Part shown: positions 57,054-64,000 of the stretch, in pieces
How the letters are laid out: the number at the start of each line of letters is the position of its first letter
Numbering within the stretch: the stretch's first letter is position 1
Assembly: GCF_002088235.1 (NCBI RefSeq)
Contig: NZ_AQQV01000001.1
Span: forward strand, 992,001-1,056,000
Direction: 5' to 3'
DNA length: 64,000 nt
DNA from: Oceanococcus atlanticus
GTDB taxonomy: Bacteria; Pseudomonadota; Gammaproteobacteria; Nevskiales; Oceanococcaceae
Translations under genes and position numbers: made by a program
Notes under the pieces: model-generated
Seen by the model: only the letters and a program-made list of their open reading frames with translations
The model's database searches: none
What the model was told of the DNA's origin: nothing

Positions 57054-57952
57054 GAGCCCAGTGCCCGCGCGATCGACAGAAACGCCGGCCCTGCGACAAA
57101 AATCAGCAATGCCGGGAAAAAGAACAACACCATCACGACCGTCATCCGACCAGACAAACCATTGACCTTCTCGCGCAGGCTTAGCTGGCGACGCTCTTCG
57201 ACCACAGCCAACGCTTCCATCAACGGCTCACGCAATTCGCCGCCATAGCGGTCGACCTGTCGTAAAACACCAAGCACTGCGTTCAGCTCCGCCACATCCA
57301 GACTCTTGCCCATCGCATGCAGGGCTTCGGCCGGATCGGCCCCTGCTTCCAGCTGACGCAGGACCAGACGAATTTCCTGGCCGATCACCGGCAGCACACC
57401 GTGGCCTTCACGCACCAGGCTGGCCAAGGCCTGACGCAGACTCAGCCCGGCATCGAACAATAACGCCAGCAAGTGGATGAACATGGCCACTTCGCTTTTG
57501 ACCTGAACCTGCCGCCGCCCGGCGCGCCGACGCAGCCAGATACGTGGCGCCAGCAGAAACCCACAGGCCACGCCGAAACCAAGAATGAAGCCCATCGGGC
57601 CTTCCAAGCGCCCGAGCAGAACCGCCACGATCACGACCGCTACACCACTGAGCGGCAGCAAGGCTTGCGTGGCGAAATAAGCACCGCGCTGCATCGCGCT
57701 GCGCAGCCCCGCCTGGACCAGCAGACGGTCGGTCTCACCGTTTTCGTCAAACCACGCATCAACGCGCTGGCCGGGTTCGGCAAACAAGGCCCACCAGCGA
57801 TCATCGTCGTCACGCGGCGTATGCAGCACATCGGTTTTAACGCGCTGTGTAGCCCGCTGCGATTCGCGCACCGTGGCAATCCACCACCCGCCCAGAAACA
57901 GCGCCAGCACCGCAAGTGCGCTGGCCAGCCCCAACAAGATCGGCCCGGTCAT
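57050..57952 (-). CDS. tadC: Tad pilus inner-membrane platform protein TadC
   Basis: A 300-residue GspF-like platform protein. N-terminal helix ILLGLASALAVLALFLGGWW, a second hydrophobic pair near residues 85-125, the T2SF domain with VKSEVAMFIHLLALLFDAGLSLRQALASL near 143-171, and a C-terminal helix MTVVMVLFFFPALLIFVAGPAFL. ATG 57952 overlaps the tadB stop (ATGA), so this start is preferred to one 36 codons upstream inside tadB. Confidence 0.9.
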   Translation of the reverse strand: MTGPILLGLASALAVLALFLGGWWIATVRESQRATQRVKTDVLHTPRDDDDRWWALFAEPGQRVDAWFDENGETDRLLVQAGLRSAMQRGAYFATQALLPLSGVAVVIVAVLLGRLEGPMGFILGFGVACGFLLAPRIWLRRRAGRRQVQVKSEVAMFIHLLALLFDAGLSLRQALASLVREGHGVLPVIGQEIRLVLRQLEAGADPAEALHAMGKSLDVAELNAVLGVLRQVDRYGGELREPLMEALAVVEERRQLSLREKVNGLSGRMTVVMVLFFFPALLIFVAGPAFLSIARALGS

Positions 57953-58878
57953 CAGCCCTCCCGCTCGGCAACGCGCAACATGCGCCAGATCACCATCACG
58001 CCGCTGGCCTGTAGGAACACCGACAAAAGCAGCAATACTCGCCCGGTCGACTGGTTCCACATATCGACGTAGTAGTCCGGATTCTGGCTCAGGATGTACA
58101 GACTCAGGCCTATGGGAACGATGGCCAGGACCACGGCGGAAAAACGCGTTTCGGCCGTCAGCGCGCGCAGCTCACGGGCCGCAGCGTCGCGTTCGCGGAT
58201 GGCCTGCACGAGACTTTTGAAAATGCGTCGCAAGCTACCACCGTAGCGACGATTCACACGGGCCGCCATGGCCATGACACGCACATCGTTCACATCATGG
58301 ATCAGCGCGGCCTCATCAAGCACATCCTCGATTGGCGCGCCTAACCGCACCTGCCGAGCCACACTGAGGAACAGCCCTCGAATCGGTTGCTCCGCATCCG
58401 CGGTTGCACTGTAAAGGGCTTCCTCCAGACTGTTACCGGCGGCCAGTGCACGCACCATGTGCTCGACAAAATCCGGCAACTGCTCAAGAATTTTTGCGCG
58501 CCGCTTGCTGATGCGATTCATCAGCCACAACCACGCCCCGCAGCCCAGCAGAGCCAAGCTGACGACGCCGGGCAATACGCCGGCCGCCAGTGTGATGACA
58601 ACAACCAAAACAGCGAATATGACCAGCCAGCGAACCGGGCCAGCCGCATCAGGGTCGAGGCCGGCGCGTTGCAGTTGGCGGGCATACCAACTGTCGGTAA
58701 CGCCAAAGCGGCGTCCGCCGCTGTCGGCATCGGATTCGGGCACGGTGGAGCTGTCGCCAACAATGCGCGCCTGCCAGTCGATCTCGACCCTGCCGGCCTG
58801 ACGGCTGCCCAACCAAAGGAAAACGGCGGCCAGCAAGAGCAAAGCCACAGCACTCAGCATGATGATGACTATGCCCAT
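57952..58878 (-). CDS. tadB: Tad pilus inner-membrane platform protein TadB
   Basis: A 308-residue GspF-like platform protein, partner of TadC. Helices near residues 3-23, 88-125 and two at the C-terminus; the T2SF domain includes LEQLPDFVEHMVRALAAGNSLEEAL near 135-160 and NRRYGGSLRRIFKSLVQAIRERDAAARELRALTAE near 210-245. The start ATG shares one base with the tadA stop (TGATG). Confidence 0.92.
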   Translation of the reverse strand: MGIVIIMLSAVALLLLAAVFLWLGSRQAGRVEIDWQARIVGDSSTVPESDADSGGRRFGVTDSWYARQLQRAGLDPDAAGPVRWLVIFAVLVVVITLAAGVLPGVVSLALLGCGAWLWLMNRISKRRAKILEQLPDFVEHMVRALAAGNSLEEALYSATADAEQPIRGLFLSVARQVRLGAPIEDVLDEAALIHDVNDVRVMAMAARVNRRYGGSLRRIFKSLVQAIRERDAAARELRALTAETRFSAVVLAIVPIGLSLYILSQNPDYYVDMWNQSTGRVLLLLSVFLQASGVMVIWRMLRVAEREG

Positions 58879-60071
58879 CACACGCGCTCGAAACTGTCGT
58901 TGTCTAGCACATGACGAAACAGCGGCCGCGTGGTCAGCTGGTCGTCCTCCATACGCAATTCACACACCTCAGTAACGCGACGCCGTCCGTCCGGCAGACG
59001 CGCCAGTTGCACCAGCAGATCCAAGGCGCTGCCGATCTGACGCCCCAGCATGCGCTGGTCGCCATTGAACCCGGCGAAACCAGCCAGCAACTCCAGGCGG
59101 TGCAAAGCATCTTTGGGGCTGTTGGCATGCAGCGTGGTCATCGAGCCTTCGTGCCCGGTATTCATGGCCTGCAACATGTCCAGCACCTCATCACCACGAA
59201 CCTCGCCCAACACGATTCGGTCCGGCCGCATGCGCAGTGCATTGCGGACCAGATCGCGGGCGCTGACCTCACCGTGGCCTTCAAGGTTGGCGGGGCGCGT
59301 TTCCAGCCGCACCACATGCTCGTTTTCCAGGCGCAGTTCCGCCGCATCCTCAATGGTGATCACGCGCTCTGCGTGCGGAATCCATTGACTCAGAAGGTTC
59401 AGAAAGGTGGTCTTGCCCGAGCCCGTGCCACCGACCACGATCAAACTGCGGCGGTTTGCGACGGCTTCGCTGAGAAAATCGAGAATATCGCGGCTGACTG
59501 AACCGTAGCGAACCAGATCGTCCGCATTGAGCGGCTCGCGGCGAAATTTCCGGATCGATACGCATGGGCCGTCCAGCGCAACCGGTGGGATGATGGCGTT
59601 CACCCGGCTGCCATCGGGCAGACGCGCATCCACCATCGGGTTGGACTCATCAATACGCCGACCAATCGGCGCCAGAATGCGCTGCACAATACGCGTGACG
59701 TGAGCGTTGTCGGCGAAGCGCACCGGCGCTGCCGAGAGCCTGCCATCACGCTCAACAAAGACCTTGTTGGGCCCGTTGACAACTATGTCGGCAATGCTTT
59801 CATCGTCAACCAGCGACTGCAGCGGACCGAAGCCAATCAACTCATCTTCAACATCCTGCGCCAGCCCGCTGGCCTCGCGCGTGTTGACCGGCAACCGCTG
59901 CTCAACCACGTAGCGCCGCACATGTTCGTCAACGAACTGACGCAGTTTGGTGCGGGGCCAATCGGCGATTTGCAAGTCCCGCTCTTCGATCTGCCCGATT
60001 AGGTGGCGATGCAACCGACTTTTCAGTTGCAAATACTGATCAGAGAGTCGGAATCCGGTCTGGCCTTCCAT
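58878..60071 (-). CDS. tadA: Tad pilus assembly ATPase TadA/CpaF
   Basis: A 397-residue secretion ATPase that drives Flp pilus assembly. [18 protein letters not shown] near residue 93, Walker [17 protein letters not shown] near 213, Asp box [13 protein letters not shown] near 236, Walker [36 protein letters not shown] near 284-318. Length and motifs are standard for CpaF. Its ATG shares one base with the tadZ stop. Confidence 0.96.
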   Translation of the reverse strand: MEGQTGFRLSDQYLQLKSRLHRHLIGQIEERDLQIADWPRTKLRQFVDEHVRRYVVEQRLPVNTREASGLAQDVEDELIGFGPLQSLVDDESIADIVVNGPNKVFVERDGRLSAAPVRFADNAHVTRIVQRILAPIGRRIDESNPMVDARLPDGSRVNAIIPPVALDGPCVSIRKFRREPLNADDLVRYGSVSRDILDFLSEAVANRRSLIVVGGTGSGKTTFLNLLSQWIPHAERVITIEDAAELRLENEHVVRLETRPANLEGHGEVSARDLVRNALRMRPDRIVLGEVRGDEVLDMLQAMNTGHEGSMTTLHANSPKDALHRLELLAGFAGFNGDQRMLGRQIGSALDLLVQLARLPDGRRRVTEVCELRMEDDQLTTRPLFRHVLDNDSFERV

Positions 60072-61267
60072 CACGCGTCACCGAACATCCTTTGCAACAA
60101 CCCACGCCGCTCGGTGTGCTGGCCCAGCGTTTTGACGTCCTGGCGTGCCAATCGTTTGGCCAAATCACGGATGGCGCTGCAGTACGCATCCTTGGGCGCC
60201 AGCTTGTACAGTGCATCGCCGGCATTCATCGCTTGCAGGCGGGTTTGATAGTTAACCGGCATCACCGCCCACAGGGGCAGCTCAACCAGCTGTGCCAGAT
60301 TTTGTGCATCCAACCCGCGCGCGATACCGTCGCTGTCCACAACCAGCCCCAGACGATCCAGCGGGCAATCTTCCAGCTGCAGGGCTTTCAGCAAATGCTT
60401 GTTGGCCCGACTGTTGAGAATGCTGCCATCACTGATCATGAAACTGGCATGGGCGCGAGACAGGATGCCGGCCTGGGCACGCAGCGGCAGATTCGCCGCT
60501 GTACACAACACGATGCTGTGGAAATGACGGGCCAGCACATCAAGCAACGCCAGCAGATCCACATCATCCAGATGGGTCGGCTCGACCAGGTCTTCCGGCA
60601 TGGTGAGCACGTTCAGACCTGATGCGTGTTTGGCAAACGCCGTGTCAATCAACGTCTGGTCGCAGCGATGCACATCGGCAACGGCATCGAGCAGGGAATA
60701 CGTCTGGGCGATGTTCATGAACACCAGCGAGGCACCGTGCGGTGTGGCCAGATCAATGACCAGCACGCGCTCGCCGGCACGGCAATTTTCCTGCAAAGCC
60801 AGCGCCAGATGCTCGGCGGTCCAGGCCAGCGCAGGACCACCTGTAGCTGAGTGAATCGAATACAAACGGCCGCTGCGCTCAACCCCACCCTGCTGGGTTG
60901 CTGACTTGCGCATCAACTTACGTAGACGCTCGGCCAACTGCGAATCGTCGCGGCCCATGACAAAGAAATCACGCGCACCGGCGCGCATCGCTTCGATCAC
61001 GGCCTCGGTTGGACTGTCGGCGCCGATCGCTACAACCAGCACGCCGGGCTGGGTATCGGTCAGTTCTTCCAGCAGATCGCTACCGATCTGCGGATCCGCT
61101 TCAACAAAAGCAATCTCCAGGCGCTCGATGCCCAGCAGCTGCGCTGTGACCGGCTCTGCGGAATCGTCCGGGCGAATCCAATGCAGCTCGACACTGGTGC
61201 CAAGCGTCTCTTTCAGCCAGGTGAGATATACCGGATCGGACGCAATAACCGCAGCCTGACTTTTCAT
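60071..61267 (-). CDS. tadZ: TadZ/CpaE-like localisation protein with degenerate P-loop
   Basis: A 398-residue protein: an N-terminal receiver-like domain (residues 1-125; AFVEADPQIGSDLLEEL, VLVVAIGADSPTEAVIEAMRAGARDFFV) and a MinD/ParA-like domain (130-370). The P-loop position reads YSIHSATGGPALAWTAEHLALAL, without the Lys or Gly-rich pattern of GGVGKST, while VLVIDLATPHG keeps the strand-2 Asp. TadZ proteins guide the pilus machine to its polar site. The start overlaps the secretin stop by 4 bases. Confidence 0.85.
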   Translation of the reverse strand: MKSQAAVIASDPVYLTWLKETLGTSVELHWIRPDDSAEPVTAQLLGIERLEIAFVEADPQIGSDLLEELTDTQPGVLVVAIGADSPTEAVIEAMRAGARDFFVMGRDDSQLAERLRKLMRKSATQQGGVERSGRLYSIHSATGGPALAWTAEHLALALQENCRAGERVLVIDLATPHGASLVFMNIAQTYSLLDAVADVHRCDQTLIDTAFAKHASGLNVLTMPEDLVEPTHLDDVDLLALLDVLARHFHSIVLCTAANLPLRAQAGILSRAHASFMISDGSILNSRANKHLLKALQLEDCPLDRLGLVVDSDGIARGLDAQNLAQLVELPLWAVMPVNYQTRLQAMNAGDALYKLAPKDAYCSAIRDLAKRLARQDVKTLGQHTERRGLLQRMFGDA

Positions 61268-62637
61268 CGGCTATACCCGGTCTTGAAACGGCCGGTTTCG
61301 CCGAAAATGAGATCGAAGGAATCCGGCTTGTAGTTGTCGTATTGCTGGCCCGGCAGATCCGGCACTTTGGCTCCGGCTTTGAGCGGCTCGACCAAATGCG
61401 GCGTGACGACCATGATCAATTCACGCTCATCGCGGTCATAGCGACTCGACTTGAAGAACGCACCGAGAAAGGGAATGGAGCCTAGGAAGGGCACCTTATC
61501 AACGCTGGTGATCATGTTGCGGCTGATCAACCCGCTGATCACGAAGCTCTCTCCGTTGCCCAGCTCAACCGTGGTGTCGGTGCGTCGCACCGTCAACGCC
61601 GGCACTGAGGTACCGCTGACCTGAACCCCCGCAGAGAAATCCAGTTCACTGACTTCGGGAGCCACTTTAAGGGCGATGCGGTTGCTACCCAGCACCGTGG
61701 GGGTCAGTGCCAGACGCACACCGAACTCTTTGTATTCGATGCTGATCCCCCCGGTTCCGCCCTGCGAGACGGGAATCGGAAATTCACCACCGGCCAGGAA
61801 TGTGGCGGTCTGGCCGGTCATTGCGACCAGACTGGGTTGTGCCAGAGTCCGAACCAGGCCCTGGTTTTCGAGCATGCTCAAATACCCGAGCACGTTCTTG
61901 GTGGCGTTGCCCAGAACGATATTGAATGCATTGCTCAGCGGTAGGAACCCTGCCGCACTGGCCAACTCAACCGCGCTGGGCACAACATCACCATCGGAGT
62001 TGGTACTGGATGGTGTCAGCGTGGCCGAGTTGAGGGTGCCAGGGCGAGTCACCGCAATGGTGCCGTCCAGACGATTGAGCAAGAAATTGAACCCGAATTG
62101 ACGCAGGGTACTGCGCGACAACTCGGCAATCTTGATTTCGGTCAGCACCTGCGTGCCAACGTTGACCGTGGAGCGGTCTGCGCTATCGTCGCCGGCCTGC
62201 TGCACCGCGCGGCTGTGCGCTTCCAGGTTCGGCAGCTCGCCCGACAACTGCCCCGGGTTGATCTGCGCCTGCCCCAGTTCAGCATCCTGTGGCTGCGGCC
62301 CGTTCAACGGATTTTCGATGTCCTTGATGACCAGACGATAAGCGCGCGTCTGCTTGGTTTCCTTGTACCAGACCAGCAGGCTGGTCACCCCGTTGCTCTT
62401 GCCGGTGATCAGCAACTCATTGCGGTTGATCACGTTGACATCGGCAACCGCCGGATCACCCACTGCAATCCGCGACACGCTCAAGCGTTCGCGCAGCAAT
62501 TGGTGCGTGCCCATCTCGACGATGACCACATCTTTGGACGTCACCGCAGCCTGTGCCGATGGCACAAGCAAGGCCAGCACAGCAGCAGCCACCATGCGCC
62601 CCAGTCCCCAACGTCGGAGCATGATTTGAACGGTCAT
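61264..62637 (-). CDS. cpaC: Tad outer-membrane secretin RcpA/CpaC
   Basis: A 457-residue secretin. Signal peptide (GRMVAAAVLALLVPSAQA), N-domain with VGDPAVADVNVINRNELLITGKSNGVTSLLVW near 57-88, then NVGTQVLTEIKIAELSRSTLRQFGFNF near 160 and the secretin core with NQGLVRTLAQPSLVAMTGQTATFLAGGEFPIPV near 255-287 and ISGLISRNMITSVDKVPFLGSIPFLGAFF near 370-398. It forms the outer-membrane pore for the pilus. ATG shares one base with the cpaB stop (TAATG). Confidence 0.95.
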   Translation of the reverse strand: MTVQIMLRRWGLGRMVAAAVLALLVPSAQAAVTSKDVVIVEMGTHQLLRERLSVSRIAVGDPAVADVNVINRNELLITGKSNGVTSLLVWYKETKQTRAYRLVIKDIENPLNGPQPQDAELGQAQINPGQLSGELPNLEAHSRAVQQAGDDSADRSTVNVGTQVLTEIKIAELSRSTLRQFGFNFLLNRLDGTIAVTRPGTLNSATLTPSSTNSDGDVVPSAVELASAAGFLPLSNAFNIVLGNATKNVLGYLSMLENQGLVRTLAQPSLVAMTGQTATFLAGGEFPIPVSQGGTGGISIEYKEFGVRLALTPTVLGSNRIALKVAPEVSELDFSAGVQVSGTSVPALTVRRTDTTVELGNGESFVISGLISRNMITSVDKVPFLGSIPFLGAFFKSSRYDRDERELIMVVTPHLVEPLKAGAKVPDLPGQQYDNYKPDSFDLIFGETGRFKTGYSR

Positions 62638-63572
62638 TATTCAGACACCTTTTGCATATCACTGCCGCGGAAGACCTGCACGGTGTAAGCCGGCGGTTTC
62701 GGGCGTGACGGTTTTTTCTCAGCCAGTCGGGTCAACTCTTGCAGGGTTATAGCCTGCTCGGCCGCCAGCCGCTCCTTGTCTGTTTGTGCGGGCGACGGCG
62801 TTGCCTCGGGTTGCGCCGGCGGCAGCAGACTGTCGCTGTCGGCGGGCTCAGAGCCTGCCAGCATCTGGCGATGCAGCGCCAGCCGGATTTCTCCCAGGCT
62901 CGCGCCGAGCATCACCTTGGTTGTTTGCTCATCGGGAATGGCCACCACTGCGGTCCGCGTACGCGCCCGCCGGTCATTGCGACCCTCTTCCTTGCTCAAT
63001 CCCTGCGGGCGTTCAATGATGCGGTCCTCATAGGCCAGCACCAGCACACGTGGCAACAAAATGCGGCTCTGCGGGGGACCATCACTGCCGCGCACAAAGA
63101 GCAGCAGGTCAACCTCGTCGCCTGGCCGAACAAAACCGCCCACAGCTACGATGTCCGAAATTTCCAGCGACATGGCCTTGTGCCCGTCAGGTATCAGGCG
63201 AGCCAGCACATTGGAATCACGAAAATAGCGCGGCGTCACCGGAGCGCCCGCATCGATGTCAATCAAAGGCTCGCGCCCGACCACATCCTCAACCCGGCTG
63301 AAGTAACGCTCCGGAACAACCGCAACGGGCTTCAGTGCCACGTCGTCAACCCCGATGACCTGCGTTGCTGCAAGTGAGCGCAACGCCACAACCGCCAATG
63401 TGGTCTGCTCCTGTTCTACATCGTTGACCTGCTGCTGAGCAGCGATCTCAGCGCGCGCCTGCTCTCTCGCCTGATCGGTCATCGACATACTCATGCGCCA
63501 TGCCAGCACCCCGAGCACGATGGCCAATACAACGGCGGCCAACGCCGCATATTTGAGCCCCTGATTTCCCAT
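62637..63572 (-). CDS. cpaB: Tad pilus assembly protein CpaB/RcpC
   Basis: A 311-residue periplasmic protein with one N-terminal membrane helix (YAALAAVVLAIVLGVLAW). A SAF-like domain spans about residues 59-130 (VVALRSLAATQVIGVDDVALKPVAVVPERYF ... GREPLIDIDAGAPVTPRYF), followed by the RcpC domain (AMSLEISDIVAVGGFVRPGDEVDLLLFV) and a Pro/Ser-rich part. AAAGGA eight bases before the ATG is a good ribosome site. First gene of the coupled Tad operon visible here. Confidence 0.93.
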   Translation of the reverse strand: MGNQGLKYAALAAVVLAIVLGVLAWRMSMSMTDQAREQARAEIAAQQQVNDVEQEQTTLAVVALRSLAATQVIGVDDVALKPVAVVPERYFSRVEDVVGREPLIDIDAGAPVTPRYFRDSNVLARLIPDGHKAMSLEISDIVAVGGFVRPGDEVDLLLFVRGSDGPPQSRILLPRVLVLAYEDRIIERPQGLSKEEGRNDRRARTRTAVVAIPDEQTTKVMLGASLGEIRLALHRQMLAGSEPADSDSLLPPAQPEATPSPAQTDKERLAAEQAITLQELTRLAEKKPSRPKPPAYTVQVFRGSDMQKVSE

Positions 63573-63684
63573 GCAATTCTTTCCTTTGCTTCGGCGGACC
63601 GACCGCTGCCTGCCGCAGTACCGATGTTATCAGGTCTACTGACGCAGCCGAGGCCCGGCATACCGACGGACCTCACGCTCGCGC

Positions 63685-64000
63685 CTAGGCCTCGCCGACC
63701 AATGCCGTGCCGGATCCGACCAGCGTCGTGGGCATGGGCGGCAAACTGCCGAGCAACGGGAAATCGAGCTTGGGGAATATGCCCTCAACCCGGAACCGCG
63801 CTGTCACCGTGACCACATTGGTGGCCTCGCACACACGCACCACGGTACCGATCTGCTCTTCTGGCGGCGGCTGAGTGGAACAGCTGACTTCAACCACAGC
63901 TGGTGAATTCACACCAAGATGAGAGCGCTGGCTGGTGGACAGCCACGCCAGTGCCTGCGGCAATCGGCCACTGACCTGGGTTGCCACGTCACTGTTGAAG
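63685..64000 (-). CDS. TadE-like pseudopilin fragment, 5' end beyond window
   Basis: About 105 codons are open from the right edge to a stop at 63685; the start lies outside. The visible part has two cysteines (VSCST ... RVCEATN), a beta-rich RVCEATNVVTVTARFRVEG and an end PLLGSLPPMPTTLVGSGTALVGEA, a pattern of C-terminal halves of TadE/TadG-like minor pilins. Position directly upstream of cpaB on the same strand supports this. It is separated from cpaB by 112 bases with no terminator that I can see. Confidence 0.6.
   Translation of the reverse strand, partial: FNSDVATQVSGRLPQALAWLSTSQRSHLGVNSPAVVEVSCSTQPPPEEQIGTVVRVCEATNVVTVTARFRVEGIFPKLDFPLLGSLPPMPTTLVGSGTALVGEA

Overview
The window is a compact, high-GC chromosomal segment from a gammaproteobacterium. 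Support comes from the rho-trxA-rhlB neighbourhood, YcgL, GloC, Mpl, PmbA, RNase D, YheS-type ABC-F and YrfG homologues, and a PPi-dependent phosphofructokinase. A Rho protein with a long RGG/Asn-rich N-terminus and a Tad pilus locus with a DUF3613 gene would fit the Nevskiales/Xanthomonadales side of the class, but the genus cannot be fixed from sequence alone. I saw no tRNA, rRNA, CRISPR array, transposase or phage gene. Genes are packed tightly, with many 1-4 nt start/stop overlaps.

Region 1 (1-16.8 kb) is a surface-polysaccharide locus of accessory character. A minus-strand core runs gmd - fcl - UDP-glucuronate decarboxylase - TylF-type methyltransferase - Wzx-type flippase - methyltransferase - FkbM methyltransferase - STELLO-type glycosyltransferase, with mostly coupled starts. 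Beyond it, gene orientation alternates: sugar O-methyltransferase, GT8 glycosyltransferase, two more methyltransferases, two OafA-type acyltransferases, a PAPS sulfotransferase and a secreted protein running off the left edge. Gmd/Fcl would supply GDP-L-fucose and the decarboxylase UDP-xylose; six methyltransferases, two acyltransferases and one sulfotransferase suggest a heavily decorated glycan. No polymerase or initiating transferase is in the window.

Region 2 (16.8-30.2 kb) is housekeeping: MgtE Mg2+ transporter, secreted subtilase, 2-methylcitrate synthase, PurD, an LpxH-like phosphoesterase, acetyl-CoA synthetase, Nudix hydrolase, ThiC, YcgL, a diguanylate cyclase and GloC.

Region 3 (30.2-33.1 kb) is the most unusual part. 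Three small exported proteins of unknown function (minus strand) diverge from a regulator that joins a LuxR-type HTH to an alpha/beta-hydrolase fold whose nucleophile and catalytic-histidine positions are replaced by Val and Gln. A perfect 18-bp palindrome lies between them. I propose this as a self-contained ligand-sensing regulatory system.

Region 4 (33.1-52.7 kb) is core: ABC-F ATPase, PPi-PFK plus pyrophosphatase, Adk, RNase D, Mpl, PmbA, L,D-transpeptidase, Rho, TrxA, RhlB, YrfG, CysQ, MurI, a DUF4382 lipoprotein, a UbiB-family kinase and a universal stress protein.

Region 5 (52.7-64 kb, minus strand) holds a membrane-bound PAS-only protein and a Tad (Flp) pilus locus: TadE-like fragment at the right edge, CpaB, CpaC secretin, TadZ, TadA, TadB, TadC, TadD, DUF3613 protein, TadG. 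The Flp pilin and prepilin peptidase are not in the window.
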